Assembly (NCBI GenBank): GCA_001436895.1
Contig: JQAY01000010.1
Span: 7,047-71,046, forward strand
Source of the DNA: Weissella confusa
Lineage (GTDB): Bacteria; Bacillota; Bacilli; Lactobacillales; Lactobacillaceae
Direction of reading: 5' to 3'
Length of the DNA: 64,000 nucleotides
The notes beneath the pieces are model-generated. The model did not search any database. It was not told the origin of the DNA and saw nothing but the letters and a program-made list of their open reading frames with translations. Below, one piece after another: positions 37,823 to 46,677 of this stretch. How positions within the stretch are numbered: position 1 is the stretch's first letter; each line of letters starts with the position of its first letter. The translations under genes were made by a program, and so were the position numbers.

Positions 37823-38590
37823 TTAAAGTGTGATAGTTTCAGCTTCTGCAGGTGCAACTGCTGGTTGTGGCAAGATTTCTGCCGCAGCTTCACGATCCAA
37901 CAACAACGTGAAGTTAGGGTGGGCTTGCAAGATTGAAGCAGGTACATCTTCACTGATTGGGCCAAAGAAAGCTTCCTTAACGATTTGTGCCTTCTTCTTA
38001 CCGAAAGCAATCATCAAGATTTCCTTAGCACTCATAATTGTCTTAGGACCCATGGCAACGTAACCCTCAGGCACCTTGTCTTCTGAACCAACCGTGTGAA
38101 CCAATGCAGCGTATACTTGGTCGTTAGCTTCAGAAGGGATGTAGCGCGTACCGTCTTCAAACTTCGTGACACCTGGCAAGTTACCAGCGTAACGACCATC
38201 TGAACCAATTCCAAGCAACATAAAGTCCAAACCGTTTGCTTCGGCCAAACGCTCGTCCAATGTATCCCAGTTTGACAAGTCCAAACGGTGGTAAAGGTAA
38301 GCAGGCATTTCAGCAGGGTTCAAGAAGTACTTACGCAATGTTGACGTCGTTGTACCTTCTTCAGAACCAGCTTGTGGGACTTCATCAAAGTTCCACATGT
38401 GCAACTTTGGCATGTTAGGATCGTGGATACGCTCCGTGAACTTTTCCAAGCATTGCTCGTATGAAGCAACAGGGCTTGTTCCAGCCGTCAAGGCAATGTT
38501 TTGTACCTTACGATCGTAAATCTTGTTCAATAGAATCTTTGATGTCTCGTTCGTGACATCTTGCTTTGTGTCTACAATTTCAATTCGCAT
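37823..38590 (-). CDS. NagB/6-phosphogluconolactonase superfamily protein, paralogue 2
   Basis: Same fold and subgroup as the gene at 31637, but more divergent. TAGTSPVASYEQ near residue 35, MWNFDEVPQAG (66-75), and LGIGSDGRYAGNLPG (126-140). The catalytic-loop His of NagB-like enzymes is Arg133 here (DGR instead of DGH), and the following Glu is Leu138, so ordinary deaminase chemistry is doubtful. The C-terminal VAPAEAETITL tail is extra. 255 aa. RBS AGAAGGAAATT. It could bind a sugar phosphate as a sensor or catalyse a different isomerisation; this is inference. Confidence 0.7.
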   Translation of the reverse strand: MRIEIVDTKQDVTNETSKILLNKIYDRKVQNIALTAGTSPVASYEQCLEKFTERIHDPNMPKLHMWNFDEVPQAGSEEGTTTSTLRKYFLNPAEMPAYLYHRLDLSNWDTLDERLAEANGLDFMLLGIGSDGRYAGNLPGVTKFEDGTRYIPSEANDQVYAALVHTVGSEDKVPEGYVAMGPKTIMSAKEILMIAFGKKKAQIVKEAFFGPISEDVPASILQAHPNFTLLLDREAAAEILPQPAVAPAEAETITL

Positions 38591-38718
38591 ATTTTTTAAT
38601 TTCCTTCTCTTATTAACTGTCAGTTTGACTTAACACTAACTAGTTTATAGGGGAATTTTGAACAATGTTTGAATTAACCACCGGAAATTATGTGAATTGG
38701 TATACATTGGTATATGAT

Positions 38719-38755
38719 GAAAGCGCAAACATTGCCCGAACAACGTTTGCGCTTT
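38719..38755 (-). terminator. Hairpin downstream of the coiled-coil gene
   Basis: GAAAGCGCAAAC with GTTTGCGCTTTC, a perfect 12-bp stem. The T-run is short, so the terminator call is moderate. Confidence 0.55.
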
Positions 38756-38763
38756 CGAGTGTC

Positions 38764-39030
38764 TTAATGCTTTTTTAATGAATTGAGTGCATCTTGGATG
38801 CGAGTTTGTGCTTCCGTGATACGTTCCAAACGGGGCTTGTTCTTGAAATTCATTTTCTCAACTTGAATTTGAACATCTTTCACAAGTGCTTGCACGGCTG
38901 GCAACTCTGCTTGGACATTGGCAAGGGATGCCTTCACATCCTTAGTCGCTGATACTGTCCGCTTTGTGTCCGCCGTGAAGTTCGTGACTTGCTGCTTCAA
39001 GTTGGTAAACCAATCCTTGAGTGCGTCCAT
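38764..39030 (-). CDS. Small coiled-coil protein of unknown function
   Basis: 88 aa, almost wholly helical and heptad-like (LKQQVTNFTADTKRTVSATK, then VQAELPAVQALVKDVQIQVE), with a Pro-containing break near 43 and a basic end. No membrane segment. It starts with GGAGGACTAAGT before ATG 39030, three bases after the hit stop codon, so it is co-transcribed with hit. Similar short helical proteins accompany hit in relatives; function not known. Confidence 0.7.
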   Translation of the reverse strand: MDALKDWFTNLKQQVTNFTADTKRTVSATKDVKASLANVQAELPAVQALVKDVQIQVEKMNFKNKPRLERITEAQTRIQDALNSLKKH

Positions 39031-39032
39031 AC

Positions 39033-39455
39033 TTAGTCCTCCATATGACTGGCGATGTTAGCAGCCAGTGCCTTGTAAGTGTCTTCGGCTGTTTGTTCAC
39101 TGTGATCAGGCATTGGAATATCAAAACCGTCATTGGCATAACGTGGAATCAAGTGGAAGTGAGAGTGGAAGACAGATTGTCCCGCAGCTTCACCGTTGTT
39201 TGACAAAATGTTCAAGCCAATAATGTTTTCGTCGCTGGCCTTAATTGCACGGGCAATTTTTGGTAGCTTTGACAAAATACGCGCAGCCAAAGCTTCATCA
39301 TATTCAAAGATGTCCGCCACGTGCGTCTTTGGCACAACCAATGTGTGACCAGGCGTTACTTGGCTAAGGTCTAGAAAAGCCAATACGTCATCATCTTCAT
39401 AAACCTTATAAGCAGGAATATCACCTGCAACAATCATATCAAATACATCTGCCAT
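39033..39455 (-). CDS. hit: HIT-family nucleotide-binding hydrolase
   Basis: Histidine-triad protein that hydrolyses nucleoside phosphoramidates or adenylated compounds. N-terminal IVAGDIPAYKVYEDDDVLAF, then HTLVVPKTHVADIFE, and the catalytic triad HSHFHLIPR (H-x-H-x-H) near residue 96. 140 aa is typical. Strong RBS TAGGAGG. Divergent from ecsA, a neighbourhood conserved in Bacilli (hit next to ecsAB). Confidence 0.92.
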   Translation of the reverse strand: MADVFDMIVAGDIPAYKVYEDDDVLAFLDLSQVTPGHTLVVPKTHVADIFEYDEALAARILSKLPKIARAIKASDENIIGLNILSNNGEAAGQSVFHSHFHLIPRYANDGFDIPMPDHSEQTAEDTYKALAANIASHMED

Positions 39456-39579
39456 GGAAATGCCTCCTAAATATCATCTGTTATCTTCATTATACCCTGA
39501 CTGCTGTAAACTGTCCGTTGTTAAATTTCGATAAAAATTTGCTATTATATAAGTACATAGAAAAATCGAGAGTGACATT

Positions 39580-40278
39580 ATGACATTAGAAATTGAACAC
39601 TTATCAGGTGGCTACGGCCAACTAACTGTTTTAAATGATGTCTCATTCACTGTACCAGATGGTCATCTAACGGCTTTAGTTGGGTTGAACGGATCTGGTA
39701 AGTCAACGACAATCAACCATATCATTGGTTTGCTTGCACCTAAGCAAGGTTCAATTGTCTTGAATGGGGTAACACTACAGACACAACCAGAAGCATTCAA
39801 GCGTCAAATCGCTTACATTCCAGAACAACCTGTCCTATATGATGAGTTGACGTTGCGTGAGCACTTAGCCTTAACAATTTCAGTTTATCAATTAGATGAA
39901 AAGACGGCTTGGCAACGCGCTGAAGAATTGCTTACAACTTTCCGTTTGGATAATAAACTAGATTGGTTCCCAACTCATTTCTCAAAGGGAATGCGCCAAA
40001 AGGTTATGATTGTGATGGCCTTCATCACGGACGCGCCATTCTTTATCATTGATGAACCATTCCTTGGACTGGACGTTATTGCGGTTAACGACCTGTTAGC
40101 GCTAATTGACCAACGCAAGCATGCCGGTACGAGTTTCTTGCTAACCACGCACGTCTTGACGACGCTGGCTGACCACGCGGATGAATTTGTTTATTTGCGG
40201 GATGGTGAGGTCGCTGCGACTGGGCTGGCAAGCGAATTCGCCGAAAAGGTACCTGAATTACAACAAAAAGAGGTGTAA
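39580..40278 (+). CDS. ecsA: ABC transporter ATPase EcsA
   Basis: ATPase of the Ecs transporter, needed in Bacillus for protein secretion and for the site-2 protease RasP. Walker A GLNGSGKS (residues 35-42), Q-loop YIPEQPVLYDELT, signature FSKGMRQK, Walker B FFIIDEPFLGLD, H-loop TTHVL. 232 aa. The opposite-strand hit gene and the following ecsB and trmB match conserved synteny, which supports the symbol. Confidence 0.9.
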   Translation: MTLEIEHLSGGYGQLTVLNDVSFTVPDGHLTALVGLNGSGKSTTINHIIGLLAPKQGSIVLNGVTLQTQPEAFKRQIAYIPEQPVLYDELTLREHLALTISVYQLDEKTAWQRAEELLTTFRLDNKLDWFPTHFSKGMRQKVMIVMAFITDAPFFIIDEPFLGLDVIAVNDLLALIDQRKHAGTSFLLTTHVLTTLADHADEFVYLRDGEVAATGLASEFAEKVPELQQKEV

Positions 40279-40280
40279 GG

Positions 40281-41390
40281 ATGGCTATCGATCATTTATT
40301 TAAAGAACGTTGGCAACGGGAATGGCGTCAATATAGCAAATATTTACGTTATGTCTTTAATGACCACGCTATGCTAGCCTTGCTGTTTCTATTGGGGGCA
40401 GCTGGATTGGCGTATCGGCAATTGTGGGAGAGCGCGCCAGTTACTTTTTGGACACGGAGCTTATTATTACTTGTTTTGTTACTAACGCTGGCATTGTTCA
40501 AGACACCCGCAAGTTTTGTAAAGGGTGCTGATCCAGTATTCTTTATGGGAAACGAAGGGGTACTGCGTCGTTTGTTTCACCAAGCCACGATTTATAGCGT
40601 CATTGTTAACGGTGTGATTCAACTAATTCTAACCGTGCTACTTTGGCCAATGATGTTTCGACTACTCACGCCAAAATTTGTGACGATGTTATTGGTCACC
40701 ATCGCGCTAATGGCGGTTAAGATGCTGTTTGTCTTTATGAAAGCTCGTCGGACAACCTTGTTTGATACAACGGTTGGTAATAACTTAATTGACTGGCGTG
40801 CCGTGGTGGCTGCCGAGGATAAGCGCCAGGCAGCAATTTTTAGCTTCTTTAATTTATTTATTGATGTACCAGGAATGAAGCCTGCCGTTCGTCGTCAACG
40901 ATGGGCTGATCGTTTGATTGGACATTGGCCAAATCAGTCACGAAACCCATTGGTCCGATTGTTAGTGACGACGTTTGTTCGTCAAGGACAATATTGGGAT
41001 GTATGGGGACGTCTAAGCCTGATTGGCTTGTTGGTTGCGTTTGTGACAACTGGGTGGTTGCAAACAGTTTTGTTTGTTATCTTGTTCTACCTATTGGTAT
41101 TGCAATTACTACCATTGGCAAGCGCACACCAATCATTGGTGTTTGACCACTTGTCCCCGGTAACGGTGGCACAACGGCAACAAGCATTTCGCAATGCACT
41201 TATCCCATGGCTTGCGGTAACCGGCCTGATTTGGGCGATTGTAGGTGGTGTACTCGCGGGTTCTATCACACTCTTATTACAAAATGTCATAGGACTTGTC
41301 GTAGTAGGTGGTATTTTGTTATTCTGGTATACGAACCGCATTATTGCAAACACGTTTAGAAGGAGAAATTCACGTGCGTTTACGAAATAA
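40281..41390 (+). CDS. ecsB: ABC transporter permease EcsB
   Basis: Membrane partner of EcsA. Starts two bases after ecsA (RBS AGAGGTGTAAGG). Hydrophobic segments near residues 30-50, 66-80, 108-125, 135-152, 255-290 and 310-355 give about eight to ten helices. FKERWQREWRQYSKYLRYVFNDH at the N-terminus is typical of EcsB. 369 aa. Its last 17 bases overlap the trmB start. Confidence 0.88.
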   Translation: MAIDHLFKERWQREWRQYSKYLRYVFNDHAMLALLFLLGAAGLAYRQLWESAPVTFWTRSLLLLVLLLTLALFKTPASFVKGADPVFFMGNEGVLRRLFHQATIYSVIVNGVIQLILTVLLWPMMFRLLTPKFVTMLLVTIALMAVKMLFVFMKARRTTLFDTTVGNNLIDWRAVVAAEDKRQAAIFSFFNLFIDVPGMKPAVRRQRWADRLIGHWPNQSRNPLVRLLVTTFVRQGQYWDVWGRLSLIGLLVAFVTTGWLQTVLFVILFYLLVLQLLPLASAHQSLVFDHLSPVTVAQRQQAFRNALIPWLAVTGLIWAIVGGVLAGSITLLLQNVIGLVVVGGILLFWYTNRIIANTFRRRNSRAFTK

Positions 41391-42036
41391 AAAGTGGACT
41401 AGCCCATGGCTGGCAGATCACACGGACTTGGTTATTACACAAGACCGTGCGACAGGTCTACAAGGAAATTGGCAAAGCATCTTCGAAAAGGTGCAACCAT
41501 TGTACGTAGAAATCGGTACAGGTAAGGGTCAATTTATCATTGGTATGGCAAAGAAGTACCCAGAAATTAACTTTATCGGTATGGAAATTCAAGAAGGAGC
41601 CGTTGCTGTTGCAGCACGTAAGGCGGATGAAGATCCAGTCGACTTGCCTAACTTGAAGTTCATCTACGGTGATGGTGCTGGAGTTGAGACATACTTTACA
41701 AAGGGTGAGGTATCAAAGTTGTTCTTGAACTTCTCAGATCCTTGGCCAAAGTCACGTCACGAAACGCGTCGTTTGACGTACAGGTCATTCTTGGAAGGTT
41801 ACCAAGCTGTTTTGCCAGCTGGTGGTGAACTAGAATTCAAGACGGATAACCGTGGCTTGTTTGAGTACTCACTATACTCATTTGCAAACTTCGGCATCGA
41901 ATTCTACAAGGATGGTATCTCACTAAACTTGCACGAAGACGAAGAAAAGATGAAGGACAACGTTGAGACGGAATACGAGCAAAAGTTTGCTTCTCAAGGT
42001 TTCCCAATTTACAAGTTTACGGGAGCTTTCAAGTAA
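41374..42036 (+). CDS. trmB: tRNA (guanine-N7)-methyltransferase TrmB
   Basis: Makes m7G46 in tRNA. Begins MRLRNKKWTSPWLADH, a typical TrmB start, at GTG 41374 with AGAAGGAGA upstream; longer in-frame versions fall inside ecsB. SAM-binding VEIGTGKGQFIIGMA, and the signature FLNFSDPWPKSRHETRRLTY. 220 aa. Overlap with ecsB implies coupled translation. Confidence 0.95.
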   Translation: MRLRNKKWTSPWLADHTDLVITQDRATGLQGNWQSIFEKVQPLYVEIGTGKGQFIIGMAKKYPEINFIGMEIQEGAVAVAARKADEDPVDLPNLKFIYGDGAGVETYFTKGEVSKLFLNFSDPWPKSRHETRRLTYRSFLEGYQAVLPAGGELEFKTDNRGLFEYSLYSFANFGIEFYKDGISLNLHEDEEKMKDNVETEYEQKFASQGFPIYKFTGAFK

Positions 42037-42042
42037 CCAACA

Positions 42043-42078
42043 AAAAACGCATGCTGACTAACCAAGTCAACATGCGTT
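42043..42078. terminator. Bidirectional terminator
   Basis: AACGCATG-C-TGACT with AGTCA-A-CATGCGTT, flanked by A-run and T-run. Shared by trmB and the converging DUF2507 gene. Confidence 0.85.
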
Positions 42079-42084
42079 TTTAAT

Positions 42085-42510
42085 TTATTCAGATAGTGTC
42101 GCTGGAGCTTCAGTCATAACAGTCAACGTAACAGCTTGCTTTGATGCTTCCCATTGTGCCTCGGCACCAAATCCAATTTGTTGTTGTGTTTGTTGGGCGA
42201 TAAACCCAGCTTCCAATGCAAAACTAGCCTCTGGGTTTTCGCTAAAGCGGGCTTCTACGATTGGTCCGTCTAGGCGCCACTTTTGCATCGTTGGCTTTTG
42301 CGTTGTGAGGGTTAATGTTCCAAAACCGGCCTCTTGGAAAAAAGCTTCGATAGCTGAGATACCGTGTAGGTCAACATCTCTTGCTAAGGTCTTTCCGGCC
42401 CAGTAGATAATTTCTGACTGATCATCTTGTAGTAATTCAGGTAACAAACGATCACGTAGCAAGGTTAACGCGAACACGTCAAGACCTGGCGTTTGTGCTG
42501 ATTCCGTCAT
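42085..42510 (-). CDS. DUF2507 family protein (YslB-like)
   Basis: Small soluble protein related to Bacillus YslB, of the V4R/heme-NO-binding-like alpha/beta fold class; function unknown. FALTLLRDRLLPELLQDDQS, then IIYWAGKTLARD and the IEAFFQEAGFGTLTL segment are the family core; FALEAGFIAQQTQQQIGFGA follows and matches the DUF2507 C-terminal part. 141 aa. RBS AAAGGAG. Single gene. Confidence 0.75.
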   Translation of the reverse strand: MTESAQTPGLDVFALTLLRDRLLPELLQDDQSEIIYWAGKTLARDVDLHGISAIEAFFQEAGFGTLTLTTQKPTMQKWRLDGPIVEARFSENPEASFALEAGFIAQQTQQQIGFGAEAQWEASKQAVTLTVMTEAPATLSE

Positions 42511-42623
42511 GATGAACTCCTTTTATTACAGTTTCATAGTTTTAATTATAGTGTATTTGAGCTTGGTTTGCCAATAATTTACGTTAGTGTTACAATTAAA
42601 GCCTTGAAAGGATGGATTTTGGC

Positions 42624-43544
42624 ATGACTTTACCTGATAATCCGTTAATAAATAGCACGCTAGGATTAATCAATGGTGACCTTTTTGCACAAAAAATCAT
42701 CATGGGTGACGGTTCGCAGTGGGGAAGTGATTCTTCACTAACCCTTGCAACCATTGCAAGTCTTTCTAACGGCTATATATTAACCGACATCATGACCCAG
42801 TTCTCTTACTGGTACACGACCGGCGCCTATACGGCTGACGGTGCACCACAAACGGCTGGGGATGTAACAAGACTCGCAATCGAAAACTTCCGACAGACAC
42901 AAGATCCGTTCACGTCTGGTGGTCGCGATGTACAGGATAACGCCAATGGCTCACTGTTGCGCATTACACCGGTTGTACTGTTCTTGTATGCTAAGTATGG
43001 CTCAGACTTCATTCACGATGATCCAGCCATGTTAACGTTGCACCAAATTGGTGGTTTGACACACAACCATCCGCGTTCATTGATTGCATTGGGGATGTAT
43101 GCCATGCTAATTAATGGCTTGTTAACGGGGATGAAGCTACCTGAAGCGTTCGACTTTGCAATTAGTAATGCGTATGAGTACTATGCAAAGCACGCGGTGT
43201 TTGCTGATGAGCTAGAGGCGTTTGAATCATTGAACACGCCCGACTTTGAAAACATGCCAATCAACGAGATTCACGCTTCTGGGTATGTCGTGGATACGTT
43301 TGCGGCGACGGTTTGGGTTTTGCTCAATAGCGATAACTTTGAGGATGCCTTGACGCTGGCGTCGGGGATGCCTGGTGAGCCAATGCGTATCATGCCACTA
43401 GTTGGTGCGGTTGCTGGACTAATGTACGGCAAGGATGCGTTGCCAACGGCATGGTTGAACAATCACGAGAAAGATATCGTGACGCGTATTTTGGAAACAG
43501 CTGACCAAAGTGGTGAGTTTGTTTGCCCAACACCTGAAAATTAA
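42624..43544 (+). CDS. ADP-ribosylglycohydrolase-like protein with degenerate metal site
   Basis: Resembles the ADP-ribosylglycohydrolase (DraG/ARH) family, all-helical enzymes that remove ADP-ribose from proteins with a two-metal centre. Family layout is visible: an N-terminal GLINGDLF (usually G-D-A-x-G), WGSDSSLTLATIASL in place of WTDDTxMTLA, then THNHPRSLIALGMYA, and VVDTFAATVWVLL. However, the TDD metal motif is SDS here, and the C-terminal GGDtDT motif is replaced by SGMPGEPMRIMPLVGAVAGL, losing both metal-binding Asp residues. Hydrolysis may be lost or altered. Start ATG 42624 is preferred by RBS spacing over ATG 42612. 306 aa. Confidence 0.7.
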   Translation: MTLPDNPLINSTLGLINGDLFAQKIIMGDGSQWGSDSSLTLATIASLSNGYILTDIMTQFSYWYTTGAYTADGAPQTAGDVTRLAIENFRQTQDPFTSGGRDVQDNANGSLLRITPVVLFLYAKYGSDFIHDDPAMLTLHQIGGLTHNHPRSLIALGMYAMLINGLLTGMKLPEAFDFAISNAYEYYAKHAVFADELEAFESLNTPDFENMPINEIHASGYVVDTFAATVWVLLNSDNFEDALTLASGMPGEPMRIMPLVGAVAGLMYGKDALPTAWLNNHEKDIVTRILETADQSGEFVCPTPEN

Positions 43545-43551
43545 ATATCAC

Positions 43552-43589
43552 GAAGGGGTTCTATCGTTTTGGTAGGGCCTCTTCTTTTT
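43552..43589 (+). terminator. Terminator of the ADP-ribosylglycohydrolase-like gene
   Basis: GAAGGGGTTCTA with TAGGGCCTCTTC (12 bp, three G-T pairs, 9-nt loop), then TTTTT. Confidence 0.8.
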
Positions 43590-43611
43590 AGACACGGAGA
43601 GGAGCTTAGAA

Positions 43612-44559
43612 ATGGCAACGATTATACACAGTATCTCAGGGGTTCTAATGATTTTGGGACTCGTCGCAGTTGGGTATGCTTTGATAAAGTTGCGAATCTT
43701 TAACGATGACGATGGCAGATTGAGCAAATTCTTATCTGGATTTGTCACTAAAATCGCAATTCCAGCTTATTTGATTGTTAGTATTCCGCAGGACTTTACA
43801 CCGGCTAGCCTCGTCGCTTTGGGGCCTAAATTGATTCTGCCGGTGGGTAGTATGTTAGTGCTATTCATTTTGTCATTTGTTGTAGCACGTTTAATTCATG
43901 TAAACCCAACCCATAAAGGTTTGTTTCAGTCGCTTTTGTTTAATTCAAATACAGTGACGGTCGGACTACCGGTTAATATGGCACTGTTTGGTAAGGAAAG
44001 CTTACCGTATGTGTTGGTCTACTATATGGCTAATACCATTGTTTTTTGGACGTTGGGTGTTTATATGATTGAGAGCGATACGAAGACGGGTAAACATTTC
44101 GACTTAAAGAAGACGCTGAAAGGGGTGTTTACACCGCCGATGATTGCTTTGTTGGTTGCGATTGTACTCGTTATTTTCCAAATCAAGCTACCGGAGTTCC
44201 TGGTAACTGATTTGACGGATCTGGGGAATACGAACGTACCGCTATCATTAATTTTTATCGGTTTTTCAATTGCTGAGACCCAACGTGCTGATCTGATTCC
44301 TGATAAAGAAAACATCACGTTGGCAATTGGACGCTTTGTTATGGCGCCAACTGTTATGGCGTTGATGATGATGCCGTTTGACTTGCCTAAGTTGTTGAAG
44401 GTCGTGTTCATCATTCAATCGGCCATGCCAACCATGACGAACGCTGCCGTGATGGCACGTGAGCTGAACGGTGACTATAAGTTTGCGTCTGTGTCAATTA
44501 CACAAACCACGCTAATGATGTTGGTGGTTATTCCAATATTGATGGTTATCGTTAGCTAA
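43612..44559 (+). CDS. AEC-family transporter (auxin efflux carrier-like)
   Basis: Membrane carrier of the AEC/BASS superfamily, often for organic acids such as malate. About ten helices in two inverted halves: LMILGLVAVGYALIKLRIF at the start, LFQSLLFNSNTVTVGLPVNM with the typical N-x-x-x-GLP helix break, and PTMTNAAVMARELNGD in the second half. 315 aa. RBS GGAGAGGAG. Monocistronic. Substrate cannot be read from sequence; a role in malate or lactate exchange is only possible. Confidence 0.82.
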   Translation: MATIIHSISGVLMILGLVAVGYALIKLRIFNDDDGRLSKFLSGFVTKIAIPAYLIVSIPQDFTPASLVALGPKLILPVGSMLVLFILSFVVARLIHVNPTHKGLFQSLLFNSNTVTVGLPVNMALFGKESLPYVLVYYMANTIVFWTLGVYMIESDTKTGKHFDLKKTLKGVFTPPMIALLVAIVLVIFQIKLPEFLVTDLTDLGNTNVPLSLIFIGFSIAETQRADLIPDKENITLAIGRFVMAPTVMALMMMPFDLPKLLKVVFIIQSAMPTMTNAAVMARELNGDYKFASVSITQTTLMMLVVIPILMVIVS

Positions 44560-44650
44560 TTTTTTATAAGTTTGCGCGATTTTCAAACAAGGCGACGCAG
44601 ATAAACTTGCTATCATAAGCAGATATTTGAAAGAATGGAGTATCTACTGT

Positions 44651-45469
44651 ATGAAACAGTTTACTAAAATTAGTCTTGTGACTATATTATCTTTTATTGG
44701 TGTTATATTGACGGTCATGTTTCGTGATGTTGTCTTTCAGGCGGTTGGTCCAGCTATTGGACTGTTTGAAAATGGGCAACCGACGCCTGTGGCTGGAACC
44801 ACAGTCTTATTTTTCTGGGGTATGTTAGTTGCGATGCTACCGTTGTTAGCCGTAAGACTCAAATGGCCAGCACGTTTTCACTTTCAAATCCGCAACGATG
44901 TGAACTGGAAAACGGTGTCACCTGCAATCGTTGCCATAATTTGGGCAATGTCACCACAACTTTGGGATACAATTAAAGCCTTACCGACTGCCGGCTTTAC
45001 GACGATTTACCACAACTTTATGGACGGTTTCCAACCAGGGTTCTTCGAAGAACTTGTGGTGCGTGGTGCAGTCTTGATGGCATTCTTGTTTGCAATGAAC
45101 CGTGGTAAGTATCAAGCACTCGGTGCGGCTTTGGGATCATCAATTATATTTGGTCTTTTCCACTTTATTAACCTAACTGGTGGACAGCCATTGGGCGATA
45201 CTATTCAACAGGTTGTTTATGCAACTGGATTTGGGTTGGTATTTGTCGCCATTTATTACCGAACGAATTCTTTATGGATTCCGATGATTTTGCACGGGTT
45301 AACAGATTTTACCGGTGATTTTCAGGTAGGCACTGCAGGTGAAGGGTGGCTAGATATGGTTATTTATATTCTGCCATTTACACTGATTGCGCTCTGGATG
45401 TTACGTCCATCGATGAATGACTACAATTTGAAGTCATTCCCTGAGGTCAATGACCCATCACTTAAATAG
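44651..45469 (+). CDS. CPBP-family intramembrane glutamic protease
   Basis: Intramembrane protease-like protein (Abi/CAAX family, PF02517), seen in bacteriocin self-immunity and prenyl-protein processing. Motif 1 EELVVR (E133, E134, R138), motif 2 FGLFH (H171) and motif 3 HGLTD (H215, D219) are all present, so it should be active. Seven or eight helices. Start ATG 44651 is preferred, with TGGAG upstream, over TTG 44627. 272 aa. No bacteriocin gene lies beside it, so an immunity role has no local support. Confidence 0.82.
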   Translation: MKQFTKISLVTILSFIGVILTVMFRDVVFQAVGPAIGLFENGQPTPVAGTTVLFFWGMLVAMLPLLAVRLKWPARFHFQIRNDVNWKTVSPAIVAIIWAMSPQLWDTIKALPTAGFTTIYHNFMDGFQPGFFEELVVRGAVLMAFLFAMNRGKYQALGAALGSSIIFGLFHFINLTGGQPLGDTIQQVVYATGFGLVFVAIYYRTNSLWIPMILHGLTDFTGDFQVGTAGEGWLDMVIYILPFTLIALWMLRPSMNDYNLKSFPEVNDPSLK

Positions 45470-45475
45470 TAAATT

Positions 45476-45506
45476 AACGCTGCAGGTGTTGCCTGTGGCG
45501 TTTTTT
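45476..45506 (+). terminator. Terminator of the CPBP gene
   Basis: AACGCTGCAGG with CCTGTGGCGTT (11 bp, two G-T pairs, 5-nt loop), followed by TTTT. Confidence 0.8.
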
Positions 45507-45551
45507 GATGGGCGAGAGTAAAGTTGAGAGAAAAGCAGGGAGACTAGTATC

Positions 45552-46157
45552 ATGGGATCACGACTTATGCATGCGGCGATTGCGGCGTTGCTGATGGCGA
45601 AATATCATCAGTTAGACACGACATTCCTGGTTGGTAACGAAGCACCTGATGTCGATAAAATCAGTCAGATGAGTAAAGACGAAACGCATTATTTAGTTCC
45701 TAGTAATCGAGGAACTAGACGAATTGATTTACGGGCTTTTTTACAAGAGCATCCAGAAACGTTGTCAGATTCGTTTACCTTGGGCTATTACACACATTTA
45801 TTGGCTGACGAGGTTTGGCTTACAGACGTCTTCATGAAAGTCGTTCCACCACAAGATGATCCACGACGTCCAGCAGTGCTAGAACGCTACTATGAGGATT
45901 TTAAAAAGCTCAATCCGTATCTTGTTCATAAGTATGGTTTACAACCATTACCATCGACAGCTACTGAGGCTGTGCCGGCGGATTTCGCAGATAAGGCGTG
46001 TGTTGAAAAGTTAATTCAAGACTATAATGCTGACTTTACGGGCGAAACAATTGGTGATCTTGAAGTACTTAGCATTACACAAATAGATGTCTACATTGCC
46101 AACGTGGTTAATTTGATGACTAAGGTCATTGATTCGGGAATTTTTGTCGAAAAATAA
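45552..46157 (+). CDS. Zinc-dependent phospholipase C-like protein
   Basis: Matches the pattern of the Zn_dep_PLPC group: SRLMHAAIAALLMAKY, LVGNEAPDVDK (GN-x-x-PD) and LGYYTHLLADEVWLTDVF (GYxTHxxxDxxW), residues likely to bind zinc (His, Asp, His, Asp). No signal peptide, so cytoplasmic. 201 aa. Proteins of this type in Firmicutes are annotated as hydrolases without known substrate. Start ATG 45552 follows GGGAGACTAGTATC. Single gene. Confidence 0.72.
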   Translation: MGSRLMHAAIAALLMAKYHQLDTTFLVGNEAPDVDKISQMSKDETHYLVPSNRGTRRIDLRAFLQEHPETLSDSFTLGYYTHLLADEVWLTDVFMKVVPPQDDPRRPAVLERYYEDFKKLNPYLVHKYGLQPLPSTATEAVPADFADKACVEKLIQDYNADFTGETIGDLEVLSITQIDVYIANVVNLMTKVIDSGIFVEK

Positions 46158-46230
46158 AAACATAAAGATTGATAGGTCACCGGTAAGCACGTATTATGGC
46201 CAGTGAACTATTAGAAATAAGGAGAACAAC

Positions 46231-46677
46231 ATGACGTTCTATACCATAGAATATTTATCACAACGTCATTCTTGGATGGAGACAGCAACGACAATTGTAA
46301 TCGCTATACTGGTGGCTATATTCGCAATTTTTGCGGTGTTGTATTTTAAGAATAATCTGAAGTCTAAATATCGTGATTTAAGCGTGATGATGTTGCTGTT
46401 AGTTGCTTTCGTTGTTGGGCTTCAATACCAGGACATGAATCAAATCAAAAGTCAGTCAGCACAAAAAGAACAGGTTGTGAGGCTCCTAAAGCATGTTGCC
46501 CATGCAAAGGATGTTAAATATAGCCAGGTGTCAATTAATAGCGTTAATCTGAATAACAATTTGATTATGAAGGTTGATAACGTGTTCTACCGGGTTAATT
46601 TAAGTGCAGATCAATCGAATTACACGCTTGAAAAGACGAATTTACTTGATGAGAACACAGTGGTTGAGGTGAAATAA
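46231..46677 (+). CDS. DUF3290 membrane protein
   Basis: 148 aa: two N-terminal helices (about residues 19-41 and 52-67) followed by a soluble beta-rich part (VKYSQVSINSVNLNNNLIMK, then FYRVNLSADQSNYTLEK). This is the DUF3290 pattern, and like other members it is paired with a DUF421 gene, the stop and start overlapping by one base (TAATG). RBS AAGGAG. Function unknown; the pair probably forms one membrane complex. Confidence 0.82.
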   Translation: MTFYTIEYLSQRHSWMETATTIVIAILVAIFAIFAVLYFKNNLKSKYRDLSVMMLLLVAFVVGLQYQDMNQIKSQSAQKEQVVRLLKHVAHAKDVKYSQVSINSVNLNNNLIMKVDNVFYRVNLSADQSNYTLEKTNLLDENTVVEVK

